Shown piece by piece: positions 48,401-50,787 of a DNA stretch of 64,000 bases (position 1 is its first letter; each line of letters starts with the position of its first letter). The stretch is from Aurelia coerulea (Eukaryota; Cnidaria; Scyphozoa; Semaeostomeae; Ulmaridae): assembly GCA_039566865.1 (NCBI GenBank), contig CM076959.1, forward strand, positions 12,259,501 to 12,323,500, read 5' to 3'. Under the pieces are notes generated by a model. It saw only the letters and a program-made list of their open reading frames with translations. It searched no databases and was not told the DNA's origin. A program made the translations under genes and the position numbers.

Positions 48401-50787
48401 TTTCCTTGGATTAAATGGCTTAAAAGATATCTTTGCTATCTATCTATACCATATCTATACCATTGATTTTTTGGAAGTATAAATTATTTTCCAAAATGAT
48501 AACGCCATCTATATATCAACTGGGTTCAGGCTCTGATGTCATCAATTTCTAAATCGTAAACCATAATAGTGAAAGGATCGTGCTTGACACAATATTATAG
48601 AACTTCAAGGATAAACGCACCTGCACCTACACCTATTTTACCATGTTTCCTCTAAAATGCTAGAAGCTACGATGGTTTAAACTTTTTTTAAAATGTTGAT
48701 TGAAATCTTTTTGGAAAAAGAAGAGCCCCAAAATAAAAAAAAAACAAGATTTGAAGAAAGCCAGTGGTAGAATTAAAATAAAGTAGCTAAATTCATATTC
48801 AAACAGTGGCGTAACGCAGTTTTAGGCTGTTTAGACTTCAAAGACAATTGTAAACTTTAGGCTCTTTCGATCCATTAATTTCCTTTTTCTTTAATTCAGT
48901 ATACGTTCTTTTATTCAGCTTTGTGACTCAGCCATGTGACATCTTCCCTGAGGTTATCCAATTCAAGAGCTTTTCTTGGCCTACTGTACATGATATGAAT
49001 CACGTCCTTCATAGAAGATCCTTGATATTATATTCACACGTGACATCTTATACCACGAAAATCAGTCTCATCCACGTGCAGGATGTTTTCTAAGGATCTA
49101 CAATTTTCCTGGGAGAATACCACCGCACTCCCTTCTTAGAGCTCATTTCGCTTCGCAAATAGCCCTCATAGCGTGAATTCTTCACAGTAACTGCATAAGA
49201 GTTCACTCACCCCATGTAGCTGAGGGTCCCAGTGTCTCAGTTAAAACCACTGTATTTAATTCATTCAATCAAAAAATATGCAAGATTCATTTAGGCTATT
49301 TTCTTAAGATTTGAGCCGTATGCTTGTCAGATTATGGTTCCGGTTTCGATGACTTCTTTTAAATTTTGCCTCATGAAAATAGTCCTTAATCTCGACTGTT
49401 TTCAAAAAATTACAGTGCTTTCTATATTTGAATTCTAAATTGCAGAATGGGAGTCAAAGTGAAAATTTTTTTTTTAATTTATTCGATATTTCCCCCTACT
49501 AATTTAAGGATATGATCAGATCTTTTGTGGATGCCTAAGGCCCAATATGGTCAAAGATCAAATCACTATAAGAGAGTGTCTGGTGCACTTCGAATGATCC
49601 GTGATTCATACCAACCGACGAACATTTACCAAGTTATCTATGATCACTACAACAAATAATATATTTTCAAGAACTCACGCTAGTCTAAAACCAGCTCTGA
49701 TTTCAATCTGGCCGCGACCCTCCTCTTTTTTGCTAGACTCACCTGTGACAGTTTCGTCTGCCTCTTTTTGCCTATCTTTGATTCCTCTAAGGGTGGCTGA
49801 ACCATAGGTTCTGCCAATTACCCTGGAAAAAGAGCAAATCAGTTACCATGGAATGTGCAAATCCTAGTAGAATCCCTTCATAGGAGAATTTTGCCATCTG
49901 CAGTGAAAACTAGGTGACTACGGGATGAGACAAAAAGACATAATATGAATCATCAATATGAATCGTCCAAAATCTGATCAATGATCTTTTGCTAAATGAC
50001 CATGATTTGATTGCGCTACCGAGCTTTAAATATTTCTTAAATTTATATCAAGGACCACATATATTTAATAAATGAGATATCCGGAGGAGAGACAATGAAA
50101 CTATGGCAAGAAAGACCTTAGGCTTACCAATAGTGTGCTACAAAACAAGGTATTTAGCCAAAATCTATCGTCGAAAATTTCATATAAATGTTCGAGTTGT
50201 ACCTGATATTACAGCTTCATAAAAAAGCTAAGAAACCAAGTGAAGTGGCAGCGTCGGCCTAAAATTCAATACTATAATCATTTCTTGTTATTTCGAAATA
50301 TGCCTTAGAGGAGGTAGCTTCTAAAAGTAAAATTCCTACAAATTCAAAGCAATTTCAACCATTCGAATTAATCACATCACACACAATTGGCACACAAGCA
50401 CATAAAGAATTGTTCGTGATTGGTGACATAACCAAATGCTGATATATTTTCAGGTGGTGCAAGTGTGTCCTACTGACCAAGTGACGAATCTAATCTAATA
50501 GAGAATATCTGATCGCTGCAATTACTAAAATGTACAATGTCTCACCTTTGTCTGAATTTATCATTTCTATCCAATTCAATGTCTTCATCTGAACTAGACT
50601 CTTCTTGGATTGCATCATTCAATTCATTGAATCCATCGATTTCGTCCTGGGTGTCCAGTACAGCACCTTTATAATTCGGTATAAGCTGCTGCCGAACAGC
50701 TTCAGGTGGGATATCAAGCTTTGGTGGCGCAGGTGTCCAATATAATCTGCAATAAGAATTCAAATCACTCCGTTCAGTTAAGCTCAT
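6322..50787 (-). CDS. Split host gene: TPR protein, TTC6-like (15 exons, 3' end not found)
   Basis: The exons run 5' to 3' from 50787 down to 6322 with GT-AG borders: 50546-50787, 49743-49822, 36250-36382, 35120-35204, 27859-27972, 25569-25638, 24651-24759, 20952-21007, 14742-14816, 13884-13969, 10217-10301, 9938-10031, 9314-9418, 8243-8280, 6322-6400. That is about 1.45 kb of coding sequence. Phases fit at 13 of 14 junctions; the 7-to-8 step does not. Exons 13-15 together encode a canonical 34-residue TPR (Gly/Ala-8, Tyr-11, Ala-20, Ala-27, Pro-32 pattern), with AIELEPKLVDAYWHRH bridging into the next helix. The N-terminal part is acidic and likely disordered. The family name TTC6 is recollection, not a search result. 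The gene probably continues with more TPR exons beyond 6322. Its introns carry nearly all the transposons in the window. Confidence 0.7.
6571..7205. mobile_element. Non-autonomous hAT element with perfect 8-bp TSD
   Basis: The element begins TAGCCCTGTCCACAAGTTGC and ends with the near-perfect complement GCAACTTGTGGACTGGGCTA. It is flanked on both sides by TAACCTAC (6563-6570 and 7206-7213), a perfect 8-bp target duplication typical of the hAT superfamily. The subterminal regions are packed with AAAGTTGC-like motifs at both ends, probable transposase-binding repeats. At 635 bp with no long frame it is a MITE mobilised in trans. Confidence 0.8.
7419..7986. mobile_element. Inverted-repeat element with G-run termini
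   Basis: The left end CCTATTTCGGTTGGGGGG matches the complement of the right end (CCCCCAACCAAAATAGG). Both termini continue into GGGGGC-AAAA-C-run hairpins. The interior has no recognisable coding sequence. The target duplication was not resolved, so it is called a MITE only on the inverted termini. Confidence 0.4.
8243..8280 (-). CDS. Host TPR gene, exon 14 (TPR helix B)
   Basis: The acceptor is TTTTTATTTGTAG|A and the donor GAGAG|GTATGA. The exon is only 38 nt, phase 0 to 2. It encodes IGELKHARDDLE, which continues the TPR turn and second helix in perfect register. Confidence 0.7.
8560..8965 (+). pseudogene. LINE (CR1/L2 group) reverse-transcriptase fragment
   Basis: The translated frames carry RT block 3 (DLSQAYDCLHHD), then block 4-5 remnants (FNIFINDICLIDLDSE) and the catalytic FADDN box, ending at NEMAANSKK. 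Frames shift between the blocks and both ends are missing. The closest in-window relative is the LINE at 57130-58020, which shares the SEICNFADDNT core. It is followed by a duplicated 18-bp motif (CTTTCGCGGGAAGAAA). Confidence 0.7.
9314..9418 (-). CDS. Host TPR gene, exon 13 (TPR helix A begins)
   Basis: The acceptor is CTTGTTTTTAG|C and the donor AGAAAG|GTTTCA (weak). It is exactly 35 codons, phase 0 to 0. It ends AETLAIHLCRRGACYRK, which supplies the first helix of a TPR. Confidence 0.65.
9787..9918. repeat. (AAC)n microsatellite
   Basis: Imperfect AAC/ACA triplets interrupted by ATAC and ATAAT. On the minus strand it lies about 20 nt inside the intron after host exon 12. The apparent poly-Cys/poly-Val reading frames here are translations of the repeat. 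Confidence 0.85.
9938..10031 (-). CDS. Host TPR gene, exon 12 (coiled-coil-like)
   Basis: The acceptor is TTTTTTTGAAG|G and the donor TATCAG|GTAAAT. The 94-nt exon enters in phase 2 and exits in phase 0. It encodes an acidic helix containing SNIDEEILQQIEVIENEAET. A (GTT)n microsatellite lies in the intron about 20 nt past the donor. Confidence 0.7.
10217..10301 (-). CDS. Host TPR gene, exon 11
   Basis: The donor is TTAAA|GTAAGT (strong) and the acceptor ATATATACTAG|C (poor pyrimidine tract). The 85-nt exon enters in phase 1 and exits in phase 2, fitting both neighbours. It encodes SHGFPLPWSITESQTTRLLK at its end. A MITE-family copy begins just upstream of the acceptor and may have weakened it. 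Confidence 0.6.
10310..10715. repeat. Dispersed MITE family, copy 1
   Basis: It shares with 15738-16116 and 48400-48805 an outer block (GGTTGGACTTTTCTGC on the left, complementary GAAAAGTCCA-like sequence on the right) and the central CAAATTTCTAAATTGTAAACC. The ends are degenerate inverted repeats. The copy lies immediately upstream (minus strand) of the host exon 11 acceptor. Confidence 0.5.
10718..11391 (+). pseudogene. LINE 3' end (CR1/L2 group) with 3' UTR and (TAA)n tail
   Basis: The frame from about 10755 encodes the C-terminal LINE signature VPLHIRNLQLLMTEVFKTK, then SFLGCRLWQALPNDLKQS and a terminal Cys-rich EECNCRICRP. An AT-rich 3' UTR follows and ends in (ATA)n at about 11391. It is a 5'-truncated insertion. 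The C-terminus matches that of the LINE at the right end of the window. Confidence 0.75.
11392..12747. other. Non-coding stretch, nothing recognised
   Basis: Lies in the host intron between exons 10 and 11. A 113-codon frame at 11878-12219 has no domain and unremarkable composition. TGCAA motifs are frequent at 12080-12310 without a clear period. Nothing else is supported. Confidence 0.4.
12748..13720. repeat. ~103-bp minisatellite split by a LINE insertion
   Basis: Units beginning AAAGTACCTTCTGAGT occur near 12748, 12856 and 12957, each followed by TATACTAAAGATTTCCGTGG-like sequence. The same unit sequence resumes after 13644 (ATATGCTAAGGAGTTCCGTG). The intervening 13006-13643 is a LINE fragment, so the array existed before the insertion. Confidence 0.65.
13006..13643 (+). pseudogene. LINE 3' fragment inserted in the minisatellite
   Basis: Encodes the C-terminal zinc-knuckle region of a LINE ORF2: CPTNDGIEDTEHFLFLCPSF, then RRDLLAGVSELL, with the C-x-C...H...C pattern. An A-rich tail follows at about 13632-13643. The flanks AAAATAAATTTT (12994-13005) and AAAAATAGATTTT (13644-13656) look like a target duplication of ~12 bp, though they could also be corresponding positions of the satellite unit. Confidence 0.7.
13884..13969 (-). CDS. Host TPR gene, exon 10 (W/Y-rich)
   Basis: The donor is TTCAG|GTAAAT and the acceptor CTGATAATAG|T. The 86-nt exon enters in phase 2 and exits in phase 1. It encodes DESDLLYWLKEEYWYKWFDE followed by LYPPSIPS, a segment dense in Trp and Tyr that looks like a folded motif. 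The acceptor abuts the 68-bp tandem array, whose nearest unit supplies the branch-site candidate 28 nt upstream. Confidence 0.75.
13977..14384. repeat. Six perfect 68-bp tandem units against the exon 10 acceptor
   Basis: The units start at 13977, 14045, 14113, 14181, 14249 and 14317, totalling exactly 408 bp; by eye all six are identical. Each begins CAGAAAATACGGTACCATGG. On the minus strand each unit holds a donor-like CGGTAAGCA and a branch-site-like TGACTAAC. The array ends five nucleotides from the AG of the exon 10 acceptor, and its nearest TGACTAAC places an adenine 28 nt from that AG. Confidence 0.95.
14742..14816 (-). CDS. Host TPR gene, exon 9
   Basis: The acceptor is CATTTCTTTCAG|T and the donor GACGG|GTATGT. 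The 75-nt exon, phase 2 to 2, encodes EPLKRSPSLEARIDFERDIG and ends YRYDG. Only this frame is open. Its downstream intron contains the six-unit 68-bp array. Confidence 0.7.
14817..15329. other. Non-coding stretch, nothing recognised
   Basis: Upstream (minus strand) of host exon 9. A short duplicated TTTGACAGCGCA near 15120-15140 is the only structure seen. The small open frame at 14910-15092 shows no domain. Confidence 0.35.
15330..15560 (+). pseudogene. LINE ORF2 C-terminal remnant (RTE/craniofacial-like)
   Basis: Across two frames the translation gives a CTEQQHKWIAHTIRRP-type segment followed by KKLTFHQTKNVKGGRR. This resembles the conserved C-terminus of the endonuclease-RT elements that end in a WxxHxxRxP...KK...RGR motif. 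It is frameshifted and short. The family call rests on this motif alone. Confidence 0.45.
15738..16116. repeat. Dispersed MITE family, copy 2 (most complete)
   Basis: The ends are inverted: AATTCTACCGTTGGACTTTT on the left matches AAAAGTCCAACGGTAGAATT on the right, with a further ~30 bp of weaker pairing outside. The centre contains a TGACGTCA palindrome and a TTTAGAAATT motif shared with copies at 10310 and 48400. No coding sequence. Confidence 0.65.
16210..17029 (-). pseudogene. Internally deleted LINE (ORF1 start fused to ORF2 end)
   Basis: Reading 5' to 3' on the minus strand, 17029-16799 encodes a helical segment (LSTLSNMVEIEGLLVQRLLL). 16793-16548 encodes an ORF1-type coiled coil with LEQYIRRLCLRSTGIP, like the E-x-YSRRNCLRI-x-GI motif of L1/Tx1-type ORF1. 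16518-16210 then encodes an ORF2 C-terminus (ALMTRLRVHFSDLNEHRFDY, a Cys/His cluster, and DGHLCDLRLFGSKAYN). Endonuclease and RT are absent, so this is a deletion derivative. Confidence 0.6.
17346..17750 (+). pseudogene. LINE 3' end fragment
   Basis: Encodes the terminal ORF2 signature KCFLYRGAKLWNSLPAETEQ, then a C-terminal DGPTCRCSICC cluster and stop at 17648-17650. A short AT-rich 3' UTR and an (ACAA)n tail at 17757-17770 follow. It is 5'-truncated. Confidence 0.65.
17771..18150 (+). repeat. Retroposon 3' tail with terminal stem-loop
   Basis: A ~380-bp non-coding segment ends with a hairpin (TCAGCCAATAGGCTGA at about 18081), a CCCTCCTTAATAAA motif and an (AAATTC)n-like tail. This layout is typical of LINE/SINE 3' ends recognised by an RT. 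The 5' part is GC-rich relative to its surroundings. The autonomous partner is not identified. Confidence 0.45.
18597..19933. mobile_element. TA-flanked DNA element with iterated GGGGTAAAGTGAACTA motif
   Basis: The left end GGGTAAGACGGGGTAAAGTG and the right end CACTTTACCCCGTCTTACCC are perfect inverted repeats, ~25 bp with the adjoining AACTA. Each is flanked by TA (18595-18596 and 19934-19935). The core GGGGTAAAGTGAACTA or its complement recurs inside at about 18763, 18783, 19500 and 19892, giving six occurrences in 1.34 kb. No intact transposase frame was seen, so it is non-autonomous. A TA duplication fits the Tc1/mariner group but does not prove it. Confidence 0.7.
19934..20951. other. 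Non-coding intron stretch
   Basis: AT-rich sequence between the TIR element and host exon 8. No coding potential or repeat structure is supported. Confidence 0.4.
20952..21007 (-). CDS. Host TPR gene, exon 8
   Basis: The acceptor is TTTATTCTTAG|G and the donor GAAAG|GTAATT. Read in phase 0 the 56-nt exon encodes ERENQIKDFLMEPARMIE and exits in phase 2, which fits exon 9 exactly. An entry-0 exon must follow an exit-0 exon, so one upstream exon is still missing. The alternative frame is also open but cannot be joined to exon 9. Confidence 0.55.
21262..21815. repeat. 186-bp tandem repeat, about three copies
   Basis: The landmark GAGAGG followed by a TATGTCCTTCTTAGAACTGT-type block occurs at 21367, 21553 and 21739, a period of 186 bp. 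Units differ by scattered substitutions. A partial first unit starts near 21262 and the last fades near 21815. Confidence 0.8.
21940..22390 (-). pseudogene. LINE RT C-terminal fragment, minus strand
   Basis: On the minus strand 22376-22260 reads LQHGIIAWGITYDTHTKPIY, the thumb-region signature of L2/Daphne-like RTs (SxLxYGIxxWG). It continues with LLQKNVVRAIAF and, further down, DLNILKLYDLFDLTLL. Stops and frameshifts follow. The 22402-22616 MITE lies at its 5' side and may interrupt the same LINE. Confidence 0.6.
22402..22616. mobile_element. 215-bp mariner-type MITE
   Basis: The ends TCGGGTGTCCCAAAATGATG and CATCATTTTGGGACACCCGG are inverted repeats with one mismatch. TA lies on both sides (22400-22401 and 22617-22618). 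The arms extend well inward, including a shared ATGTCCATA. The terminal GGGTGTCCCA motif is shared with the elements at 51601 and 56035. Confidence 0.8.
23146..23478 (+). CDS. Unassigned open frame of ~110 codons without ATG
   Basis: From a stop at about 23143 to TGA at 23476-23478 the plus strand is open. It reads as normal protein: SYQLKDLIEIIKATITDTAA, then LQKAWAVARAKNQILNSQV and RDKAAEESKKC at the end. There is no methionine until the last third, so it would be an exon or a truncated mobile-element protein. I do not recognise the family. The opposite strand is open over part of it but is less protein-like. Confidence 0.35.
   Translation, partial: SSFVSTELENTKEKTITSYQLKDLIEIIKATITDTAASNTTPLQKAWAVARAKNQILNSQVIATIVPILSSKFFRKLAQFFSINLGCSNQRTFKKLHKMRDKAAEESKKC
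24119..24200. promoter_or_regulatory. CRE/ETS-rich, GC-raised promoter-like cluster
   Basis: TGACGTCATCGGAAGT at 24119-24134 joins a CRE palindrome to an ETS site. A CGTCA half site lies near 24158 and two further GGAAGTGA ETS-type cores at about 24187-24204, next to a GCGCGCGC tract. The local GC content is higher than its surroundings. The cluster lies in a host intron. It could drive an alternative or nested transcript, or be part of a transposon end. No activity can be inferred from sequence alone. Confidence 0.3.
24545..24817 (+). CDS. Unassigned plus-strand open frame overlapping candidate exon 7
   Basis: The plus strand is open from about 24545 to TAA at 24815-24817. It reads like a folded protein: ANLQIAISLVDTKEKVVTYL, then KLFKGNFFECKLDFVSLLET and KWSIDIIRLLPSAE. 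There is no ATG at its start. It may be an internal exon of an unrecognised gene or a mobile-element fragment. The minus strand of the same interval is the candidate exon 7 of the host gene; both cannot be equally meaningful. Confidence 0.3.
24651..24759 (-). CDS. Host TPR gene, possible exon 7
   Basis: The acceptor is very strong (CTTTTTTTTTCAG|C) and the donor is TTTTAG|GTATGT. The 109-nt exon enters in phase 1, as exon 6 requires, and exits in phase 2. It encodes a Ser/Arg/Lys-rich segment. Two facts weaken it: the plus strand of the same interval is open and more protein-like, and its exit phase does not fit exon 8. It may be a false exon inside an unrelated coding fragment. Confidence 0.35.
24965..25290. repeat. Diverged interspersed repeat, copy 1
   Basis: It shares an ordered set of blocks with 50050-50350: an ATCAAGGACmAmATA start, GAGAGACAAyGAAA, a GGTTCGAGTy block, and an ending AGAGCAATTTCAA / AAAGCAATTTCAA. Identity is low, so this is an old repeat pair of unknown class. Confidence 0.3.
25569..25638 (-). CDS. Host TPR gene, exon 6
   Basis: The acceptor is CTCTTTATAG|G and the donor ACACAG|GTATTC. The 70-nt exon enters in phase 0 and exits in phase 1. It encodes EMSLMDKVDDAATESNLTFA and continues to TNT. The other two frames have stops. Confidence 0.6.
26040..26480 (-). repeat. Tandem pair with hammerhead-like cores, Penelope-like
   Basis: Two related units repeat the order GTTTTCATA..., TCTTTTGCGC, then ACTAGTTTCG...AGAGCAA. 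On the minus strand the cores are at 26287-26311 (CTGAAGATGGCC, loop, GGCCGAAAC) and 26439-26463 (CTGGAGATGCCC, loop, GGGCGAAAC). The first matches CUGANGA-stem-GAAAC of hammerhead ribozymes except for one extra U before the stem; the second also has A6 changed to G. Such motifs are known from terminal repeats of Penelope-like elements. No RT/GIY-YIG frame is present here. Confidence 0.4.
26481..27858. other. Intron stretch with only weak frames
   Basis: Between the Penelope-like repeat and host exon 5. The best frame (27220-27471, plus, 83 codons, Lys-rich end) has no recognisable domain. Nothing else is supported. Confidence 0.35.
27859..27972 (-). CDS. Host TPR gene, exon 5 (coiled-coil-like)
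   Basis: The acceptor is TTGTCCATAG|C and the donor ATAGAG|GTACCT. The exon is exactly 38 codons, phase 0 to 0. The charged segment KDQSKKLIKMKNEILNQRLH has coiled-coil-like heptads and is followed by ENIVDDFPVATTFIE. Intron 4, upstream of it on the minus strand, hosts the DDE transposon at 29-33 kb. Confidence 0.75.
28054..28316. mobile_element. ~250-bp MITE, left copy (outer end eroded)
   Basis: Nearly the same sequence as 33548-33810 in the same orientation, sharing AAAATACTTGGGACA at the start and TTAGGAAACATCATGAAGAC further in. The right end TTTTGGCCAGGATTGTCTGA is the complement of the left end of the other copy, so the family has ~25-bp inverted termini. In this copy the left terminus is truncated to ACAATCTTGGCCAAAA. 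Confidence 0.65.
29096..33086 (+). mobile_element. Long-TIR DNA transposon encoding a DDE/Tudor-like transposase
   Basis: The left TIR (29096-29560) and right TIR (32628-33086) are inverted repeats of ~460 bp at perhaps 75-80% identity by eye. Landmarks: TCAAGTGTAACCA at the outer edge, TATGACCGGTCAAACTTT, ACACCTAAAATTGATATCTT, and CAATCAGTCTCAGAA at the inner edge. Weaker similarity may extend outward to a TGCCCG/CGGGCA pair at about 29074/33111. No target duplication was resolved. The only long coding unit inside is the transposase at 30047-32506. It lies in host intron 4. Confidence 0.75.
30047..32506 (+). CDS. Probable DDE transposase with C-terminal Tudor/SH3-like segment; one in-frame TGA
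   Basis: The frame is open from ATG 30047; the ATG at 30140 (AAGATGGCA) has a better context and is probably the true start. It has N-terminal Cys pairs (KYCCDPF, CTNCRK), an acidic linker, and a conserved middle (FYRQDDISRVMPGKKDCLSI; THSVCVCTIHNN; Cys-rich CHLGECPYCPG). An RNase H-like core follows with Asp490 (VIGDFSENF), Asp573 (YFSDGCAGQYKN) and Glu623 (GGTIKREAT), numbered from 30047; spacing is 83 then 50 residues. A TGA at 32036-32038 interrupts the frame, which continues in phase to 32506 with a barrel-like domain (GYVAVIYDSEWWVAYVSSI; LHPHGPNPSF). I know this protein type as a recurrent uncharacterised family in invertebrate genomes. The DDE assignment is my inference from motif order and the flanking TIRs. 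Confidence 0.7.
33548..33810. mobile_element. ~250-bp MITE, right copy (outer end eroded)
   Basis: Direct repeat of 28054-28316. Here the left terminus is intact (TTTTCAGACAATCTTCGCCA, preceded by TAGCAAC) and the right one is truncated after TTTTGGCCAGAATTG. A G-run (GGGGGGAGGGGGGATTTGG) is shared with the left copy. Confidence 0.65.
33811..35119. other. Intron stretch, nothing firm
   Basis: Repeated AAGAATTCTCAAG / GAATTCTTCA motifs cluster at 34000-34150. No inverted termini or coding frame could be supported. A donor-like site near 33923 has no matching acceptor in phase. Confidence 0.35.
35120..35204 (-). CDS. Host TPR gene, exon 4
   Basis: The acceptor is CTTTTTTATAG|G and the donor CAAGAA|GTAAGT. 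The 85-nt exon enters in phase 2 (CG|G makes Arg) and exits in phase 0. It encodes RTLSQPLLKVEDMKYQKIDS and continues to SVQE. Confidence 0.75.
35205..36249. other. Host intron 3, nothing recognised
   Basis: AT-rich, about 1 kb between exons 3 and 4. A near-palindromic TTTACTTGCGTAAGTAAAG occurs near 35607. No repeats or coding frames supported. Confidence 0.4.
36250..36382 (-). CDS. Host TPR gene, exon 3
   Basis: The acceptor is TTTTTTGCTGTAG|C and the donor AAACG|GTAAGA. The 133-nt exon enters in phase 1 and exits in phase 2. It encodes a Gln/Ser/Glu-rich, probably disordered stretch ending DDVVIDVSKR. Phases fit on both sides. Confidence 0.75.
37090..37692. mobile_element. 603-bp palindromic mariner-type MITE
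   Basis: The left end CCGGATGCGCCAAAATAAAC and the right end, ending ATTTTGGCGCACCCGG, are inverted. The arms extend ~270 bp (GGCAGGCCACG / GTGGCCTGCC; CGATTTTGAAGATTTA / TAAATCTTCAAAATCGG). A TA precedes the left end; the right flank is TT, a likely mutated TA. It ends 145 bp before the Gypsy 5' LTR. Confidence 0.7.
37838..38031 (+). repeat. Gypsy 5' LTR
   Basis: 194 bp, TG...CA termini. It differs from the 3' LTR at single bases near AATC(C/T)CAAA, GGAC(T/G)AACC, TAGT(C/A)ATGC and AAGTT(A/T)AGG. Confidence 0.92.
38065..39115 (+). pseudogene. Gypsy gag with start of protease; frameshift near 38150
   Basis: The natural start is probably the ATG at 38065 (MSDDDSPGQASHPRRGQYIG), 34 nt after the LTR. 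The frame shifts at the A-run around 38150 and continues as the capsid-like region (NFDSYVTRVKLFWRVNQVAE, then QLRRLA-type helices). It reaches the CCHC zinc knuckle CYNCGKEGHYARDC at 38777-38818. An aspartic-protease motif, DTGS, starts at 39011. The frame ends at a stop at 39113-39115 shortly before the LINE insertion. It is non-functional as it stands. Confidence 0.85.
39206..39289 (+). repeat. 42-bp tandem duplication at the LINE 5' junction
   Basis: The Gypsy segment beginning GAGTTCAATACAACCATCGA and ending ACGAAATATCCT occurs twice head to tail, at 39206-39247 and 39248-39289. The LINE starts a few bases later, after the shared CCTGAGT. The duplication is therefore tied to the insertion or predates it by little. 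Confidence 0.85.
39294..39320 (+). other. 2A-like ribosome-skipping motif GDVELNPGP
   Basis: The codons GGA GAC GTG GAG CTA AAC CCA GGA CCA encode G-D-V-E-L-N-P-G-P, matching the D-(V/I)-E-x-N-P-G-P consensus of 2A sequences. Such motifs are known at the N-termini of some CR1/L2-type LINE proteins in sea urchins and other invertebrates. Here the motif starts within a few bases of the insertion boundary, and the residues upstream are encoded by Gypsy DNA. Confidence 0.8.
39294..41174 (+). CDS. LINE ORF1: zinc-type N-terminus, coiled coil, SGNH esterase
   Basis: The frame is continuous to the stop at 41172-41174, about 627 codons after the 2A motif. First comes a Cys cluster (CNDCKEKDGSLC, then CKPCK). 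A globular region is followed by a coiled coil (NERLIKENRELKNEIFALKA, about 40180-40250), then a Gln/Asn/Pro-rich linker. A C-terminal SGNH-hydrolase domain has GDSMI (block I), GIND (block III) and a late HLNNSGLHLN (block V). Esterase-type ORF1s are established for CR1-group LINEs. No ATG lies at the left end; the first in-frame ATG is near 39724. Confidence 0.88.
   Translation, partial: GDVELNPGPSSKCNDCKEKDGSLCKGDLVLCKPCKLVRFPLKDQADKTNDNDKPSDKRGKRLDPKAACKNGKKEKPLLPQCKITDLTSVQKIYNIDSSIQIPAEHPTEFLNKFKDQSNSYSYTTSNNHLASAILSFYNIIYESMGDDESFDISWTDLLNQNNMLDEIAINMVKCDENWVNINIHIPSATVVITGVGFENFKSTILPKIIAREQLYSTHSKAEEIYLLNTTADGTSYVHPTPKTQKPTNDPNVIDLTTTNHLNETIWKEITSIKKDLCSLKALHSDSQERNHNPHLQEENERLIKENRELKNEIFALKALINDRQSNNFKPVQEERPWQKVNRNARNASTSNNQQTSNVVKPKNGNTWTWETNRFGLLADLPQSAPFNAFQKTPAQQSMHPQPKIPTSQLSNAPQNTQPKPFQPQVPTRQPQNRQSDDHTRRSNVQQQTAYSSSAQQQKETIVIIGDSMIKDIQPHKLARTLNAWVNKISISGMTSVELKHYLQPSLSKKPAAIIIHCGINDLMQSVPLQNIHQEIKSVINVIRGKLPNCAIYLSSIIHQMKNKNLNTNVDQLNTTFNKICYETNINFLDNENISCDDHLNNSGLHLNKWGTARLACNLRDCIKAEY
41217..42126 (+). CDS. LINE ORF2, part 1: APE-type endonuclease
   Basis: The frame is open from 41217 (no ATG there; the first methionine is ~13 codons in). Motifs are LNINSIRNK, SETKIDNTFP, GGGLLVYV, a NPP turn, GDLN and ISDYH, the order of apurinic-type LINE endonucleases. The start of the linker to RT follows (HAPLKKRLVRAN). It is interrupted at 42127 by a DNA element; the same frame resumes at 43103 after removal of the insert and one target copy. Confidence 0.88.
42127..43102. mobile_element. 976-bp long-TIR DNA element with 9-bp TSD (Mutator-like?)
   Basis: The ends AGCATAGGAATCATTCGTCG and CGACGAATGATTCCTATGCT are perfect complements. The arms run ~290 bp with only a handful of differences, ending near GGAGTTATGGCC / GGAGTTATTGCC. 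The target GGGCAAACA is duplicated exactly (42118-42126 and 43103-43111). A 9-bp duplication plus very long TIRs is the Mutator-like pattern, although the superfamily is not proven. The ~400-bp centre has no transposase. Confidence 0.85.
43112..45120 (+). CDS. LINE ORF2, part 2: reverse transcriptase
   Basis: The frame is continuous from the insert edge to the stop at 45118-45120. It contains the linker helices, RT block 1-2 (HKKACGHDMISAKFLK), VVSPVYKKKDPFNKENYRPI, the palm block AVLMDLSKAFDSLP, the QGVPQGSILGP box at about 44185 and the catalytic FADDN at 44281-44292. The thumb follows (FNYCPLIWLFCSNS), then a C-terminal SFLGPKVWNSLPNEIKSS and a CACNACSQ end. All key residues are present. 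Confidence 0.9.
45217..46190 (+). pseudogene. Gypsy protease tail and reverse transcriptase
   Basis: After the LINE, Gypsy resumes with the protease-RT spacer (NLLGRDLL, then SIFAVFIPKE) and the RT palm (KARPLPYAMKKKVENELNRL; APVVPVLKRDGSVRLCGDFS). A frameshift at about 45650 moves the reading frame. The catalytic YLDD is at 45907-45918 and LGHVISRQGIHPSP follows. Another frameshift lies near 46185. It is interrupted both by the LINE and by its own shifts. Confidence 0.88.
46182..46680 (+). pseudogene. Gypsy RNase H
   Basis: LACDASGSGIGAVLFHIL carries the first catalytic Asp. ERPIAYASKSLTPAEKNYSQ and ERESLSIVFGVKKFHQFLWG follow with the catalytic Glu, then VTDHKPLVTIFGS with the second Asp. 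The frame breaks near 46640-46680, where the sequence passes into the NADGLSRLPC linker in another frame. Confidence 0.87.
46660..48136 (+). pseudogene. Gypsy integrase and C-terminal tail
   Basis: The HHCC zinc region (H...H in ELHAVHSGIVRMKSLAREHF and C..C in CCEC) is followed by a frameshift at about 47150. The DDE core then shows LHIDLAGP, VSDNGSQFTSEEF and NGQAERFIQT for D, D and E. GDHVWARNYSKRGPKF is the C-terminal fold. A further shift at about 47878 leads into a basic tail (RRSNRARRQPERLDYDI) with stop at 48134-48136, just before the purine tract. No env frame follows. Confidence 0.87.
48155..48348 (+). repeat. Gypsy 3' LTR
   Basis: 194 bp, preceded by the purine tract and followed by the ACTAT target duplication. 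About 2% divergent from the 5' LTR. Confidence 0.92.
48400..48805. repeat. Dispersed MITE family, copy 3
   Basis: It shares CAATTTCTAAATCGTAAACC with the copy at 10310 (CAAATTTCTAAATTGTAAACC), and GGTAGAATTAAAATAAAGTA near its right end with the copy at 15738. The left end is poorly preserved. Confidence 0.45.
48806..49742. other. Host intron 2 remainder, nothing recognised
   Basis: AT-rich sequence between the Gypsy/MITE block and host exon 2. No frame, repeat pair or inverted terminus was supported. Confidence 0.4.
49743..49822 (-). CDS. Host TPR gene, exon 2
   Basis: The acceptor is CTTTTTCCAG|G and the donor ACAG|GTGAGT. The 80-nt exon enters in phase 2 and exits in phase 1, matching both neighbours. 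It encodes a basic/acidic helix-like segment containing RTYGSATLRGIKDRQKE. Intron 2, which follows, contains the whole nested Gypsy/LINE/DNA-element block. Confidence 0.75.
50050..50350. repeat. Diverged interspersed repeat, copy 2
   Basis: Partner of 24965-25290. The shared order is AAGGACCACATATA, GAGAGACAATGAAAC, a TGTTCGAGTTGTA block and AAAGCAATTTCAACC. It lies in host intron 1. Confidence 0.3.
50546..50787 (-). CDS. Host TPR gene, exon 1 (start codon)
   Basis: The ATG at 50787 has A at -3 (AAAATGAGC). The 242-nt coding stretch encodes an N-terminus that begins M-S-L-T-E-R-S-D-L, followed by a proline-rich patch (YWTPAPPKLDIPP) and an acidic tail (EESSSDEDIELD). The donor is CAAAG|GTGAGA, giving exit phase 2. 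The splice to exon 2 creates an Arg codon (AG|G). Confidence 0.7.

Noticed and set aside
50546..50787. CC2D2A-like ciliary protein as the identity of the host gene
   Set aside because: This was considered from the N-terminal exons only. The downstream exons encode a TPR rather than C2 domains.
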